Part shown: positions 6,677-7,895 of the stretch, in pieces | How the letters are laid out: each line of letters starts with the position of its first letter | Numbering within the stretch: the first letter of the stretch is position 1 | Assembly: GCA_946479125.1 (NCBI GenBank) | Contig: CAMLET010000137.1 | Coordinates: forward strand, 1-7,895 | Length of the DNA stretch: 7,895 bases | Reading direction: 5' to 3' | From: an uncultured Flavobacteriales bacterium | GTDB lineage: Bacteria > Bacteroidota > Bacteroidia > Flavobacteriales > Crocinitomicaceae | The notes under the pieces: model-generated | Databases searched by the model: none | The model's input: the letters and a program-made list of their open reading frames with translations, nothing else | What the model was told of the DNA's origin: nothing | Program-made: the position numbers and the translations under genes

Positions 6677-6710
6677 TTGCTTTTTAATCAACGAAAAATG
6701 AGTAAATTCG
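6677..6710 (+). promoter_or_regulatory. Candidate promoter of the thiolase gene
   Basis: TTG (6677-6679) and TAAATTCG (6703-6710, one mismatch to TAnnTTTG) lie 23 bases apart, upstream of ATG 6732. The 145-base divergent region 6587-6731 therefore probably holds two back-to-back promoters that do not overlap. Spacing is at the long end, so this is tentative. Confidence 0.35.
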
Positions 6711-6731
6711 TGCTCGTAAAAAATTGAAACT

Positions 6732-7895
6732 ATGTCGAAAGAAGTTTATATCGTTGCTGCCGTAAGAACCCCTATGGGAGCATTCATGGGTGGTTTGTCA
6801 ACAGTATCTGCAACAGATCTAGGAGCTGTAGCAATTAAAGGTGCTTTGGATAAAGGTGGTGTGAAGCCAGAATTAGTGAATGAAGTTTTCATGGGAAATG
6901 TACTTCAGGCTGGTGTTGGACAAGCTCCTGCAACTCAAGCTGCTTTGGCAGCTGGTCTTCCAAACACAGTTCCAACTACCACTATTAATAAAGTATGTGC
7001 ATCTGGAATGAAAGCTGTAATGCTTGGAGCTCAATCAATTCTTGCTGGTGATAACGAGATCGTTGTTGCTGGAGGAATGGAAAACATGAGCATGGTGCCA
7101 CATTATGTTGACGGTAGAAACGGAACTAAATTCGGAAATATTACCATGTTGGACGGAATTACAAAAGACGGTTTGTTGGATGTCTATTCTAAAGTACCAA
7201 TGGGAACTTGCGCTGAGGCTTGTGCAAAAGAATATAACTTTACTCGTGAAGATCAGGATAATTTCGCAGTTACTTCTTACAAACGTGCTGCTGCAGCATG
7301 GGAAGCAGGAAAATTCGATAATGAAATCGTTCCTGTATCTGTTCCACAACGTAAAGGAGATCCAATTGTAATTTCTAAAGACGAGGAATACACAAACGTA
7401 CATTTGGATAAGATTCCAACTTTGCGTCCAGCTTTCGATAAAGAAGGAACAATTACAGCTGCAAATGCATCAACTTTAAATGATGGTGCTTCAGCGTTGA
7501 TTCTTGCTTCAAAAGAAGCTGTTGAAAAACACGGTTTAAAAGCAATTGCGAAGATTGTTAGTTATGCTGATGCTGCTCAGGATCCACTTTGGTTTACGAC
7601 AGCACCTTCAAAAGCAGTTCCAATTGCTTTGGCGAAAGCTAACTTAACAACTGCAGATGTTGATTTCTGGGAATTAAACCAGGCTTTCTCTGTTGTTGGA
7701 TTGGCAAACACAAAAATCTTAGGATTGGATCCTGCAAAAGTGGACGTAAATGGTGGAGCTGTAGCTCTTGGTCACCCACTTGGAAACTCTGGATCACGTG
7801 TTTTGGTAACACTGATCAACGTATTGAAACAAAACAATGCGAAAATTGGTGGAGCTGGAATTTGTAACGGTGGCGGTGGTGCTTCTGCAATGATC
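6732..7895 (+). CDS. Acetyl-CoA acetyltransferase (thiolase), 3'-truncated by the window
   Basis: 388 codons are open from ATG 6732 to the right edge; thiolases of this type are about 392 residues, so only a few codons are missing. It catalyses acetyl-CoA + acyl-CoA exchange, here most likely 2 acetyl-CoA to acetoacetyl-CoA + CoA (EC 2.3.1.9). The four catalytic loops fall at the same numbers as in the classical Zoogloea enzyme: nucleophile C89 (NKVCASGMKA), N316 (ELNQAFS), H348 (LGHPLGNSG) and C378 (ICNGGGG). The N-terminus (VYIVAAVRTPMGAFMG) is typical. The C-terminal half, with NGGAVALGHP and CNGGGGASAM, is closest to mitochondrial ACAT1-like and Bacteroidota acetyl-CoA acetyltransferases. 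The usual NEAF motif reads NQAF here (Q317). Codon use is rich in GCT, GGT, GGA and GTT, suggesting strong expression. No Shine-Dalgarno sequence precedes the start. A degradative 3-ketoacyl-CoA thiolase role is a less likely alternative. Confidence 0.93.
   Translation, partial: MSKEVYIVAAVRTPMGAFMGGLSTVSATDLGAVAIKGALDKGGVKPELVNEVFMGNVLQAGVGQAPATQAALAAGLPNTVPTTTINKVCASGMKAVMLGAQSILAGDNEIVVAGGMENMSMVPHYVDGRNGTKFGNITMLDGITKDGLLDVYSKVPMGTCAEACAKEYNFTREDQDNFAVTSYKRAAAAWEAGKFDNEIVPVSVPQRKGDPIVISKDEEYTNVHLDKIPTLRPAFDKEGTITAANASTLNDGASALILASKEAVEKHGLKAIAKIVSYADAAQDPLWFTTAPSKAVPIALAKANLTTADVDFWELNQAFSVVGLANTKILGLDPAKVDVNGGAVALGHPLGNSGSRVLVTLINVLKQNNAKIGGAGICNGGGGASAMI

Noticed and set aside
6587..6731. 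Small RNA or riboswitch in the divergent intergenic region
   Set aside because: No strong hairpin or conserved riboswitch core was seen in these 145 bases. Two divergent promoters are enough to account for them.
7035..7403. 122-residue minus-strand open frame within the thiolase
   Set aside because: The plus strand carries a thiolase with all catalytic loops. The antisense frame is rich in Cys, Phe and Ser, as expected for a shadow.

Overview
The window looks like a piece of chromosome from a member of the Bacteroidota, most likely the Flavobacteriales. Four things point there. One is a secreted protein with a type IX secretion (T9SS) C-terminal sorting domain and Bacteroidota-style Ig-like repeats. 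Another is a DUF3078 outer-membrane protein. Starts lack Shine-Dalgarno sequences, and upstream elements resemble the Bacteroidota TTG / TAnnTTTG promoter. Overall base composition is AT-rich. A Crocinitomicaceae/Fluviicola-like host is possible, but that is only an impression.

Layout: (1) Positions 1-1882 (+) hold the 3' part of a large secreted T9SS protein that starts before the window. (2) Two back-to-back hairpin terminators (about 1896-1936 for the + strand, 1968-1998 for the - strand) separate it from a small convergent gene at 2018-2164 (-) encoding about 48 residues. (3) A lone SPFH/band-7 membrane protein is at 2334-3251 (+), with a candidate promoter whose spacer carries a perfect 14-bp palindrome, and with its own terminator. 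(4) A 312-bp gap (3252-3563) between convergent genes holds three copies, one inverted, of a roughly 43-bp element built from CTATGTG units. (5) A two-gene minus-strand operon (6586 down to 3564) encodes a DUF3078 outer-membrane protein and then, 2 bases later, a 693-residue membrane-anchored von Willebrand factor A (VWA) protein with a glutamine-amidotransferase-like middle domain. (6) A thiolase (acetyl-CoA acetyltransferase) is transcribed divergently from 6732 and runs off the right edge only a few codons short of its expected end.

The genes do not form one obvious pathway. They look like four or five independent units: surface adhesion/secretion, membrane microdomain organisation, an envelope-associated operon, and central acyl-CoA metabolism. 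I found no mobile element, CRISPR array, rRNA or tRNA, and no clear sign of a previously undescribed multi-gene system. The items most worth a second look are the CTATGTG element cluster, the small conserved-looking gene, the DUF3078-VWA coupling, the duplicated unnamed domain in the T9SS protein, and the NQAF variant of the thiolase NEAF motif.
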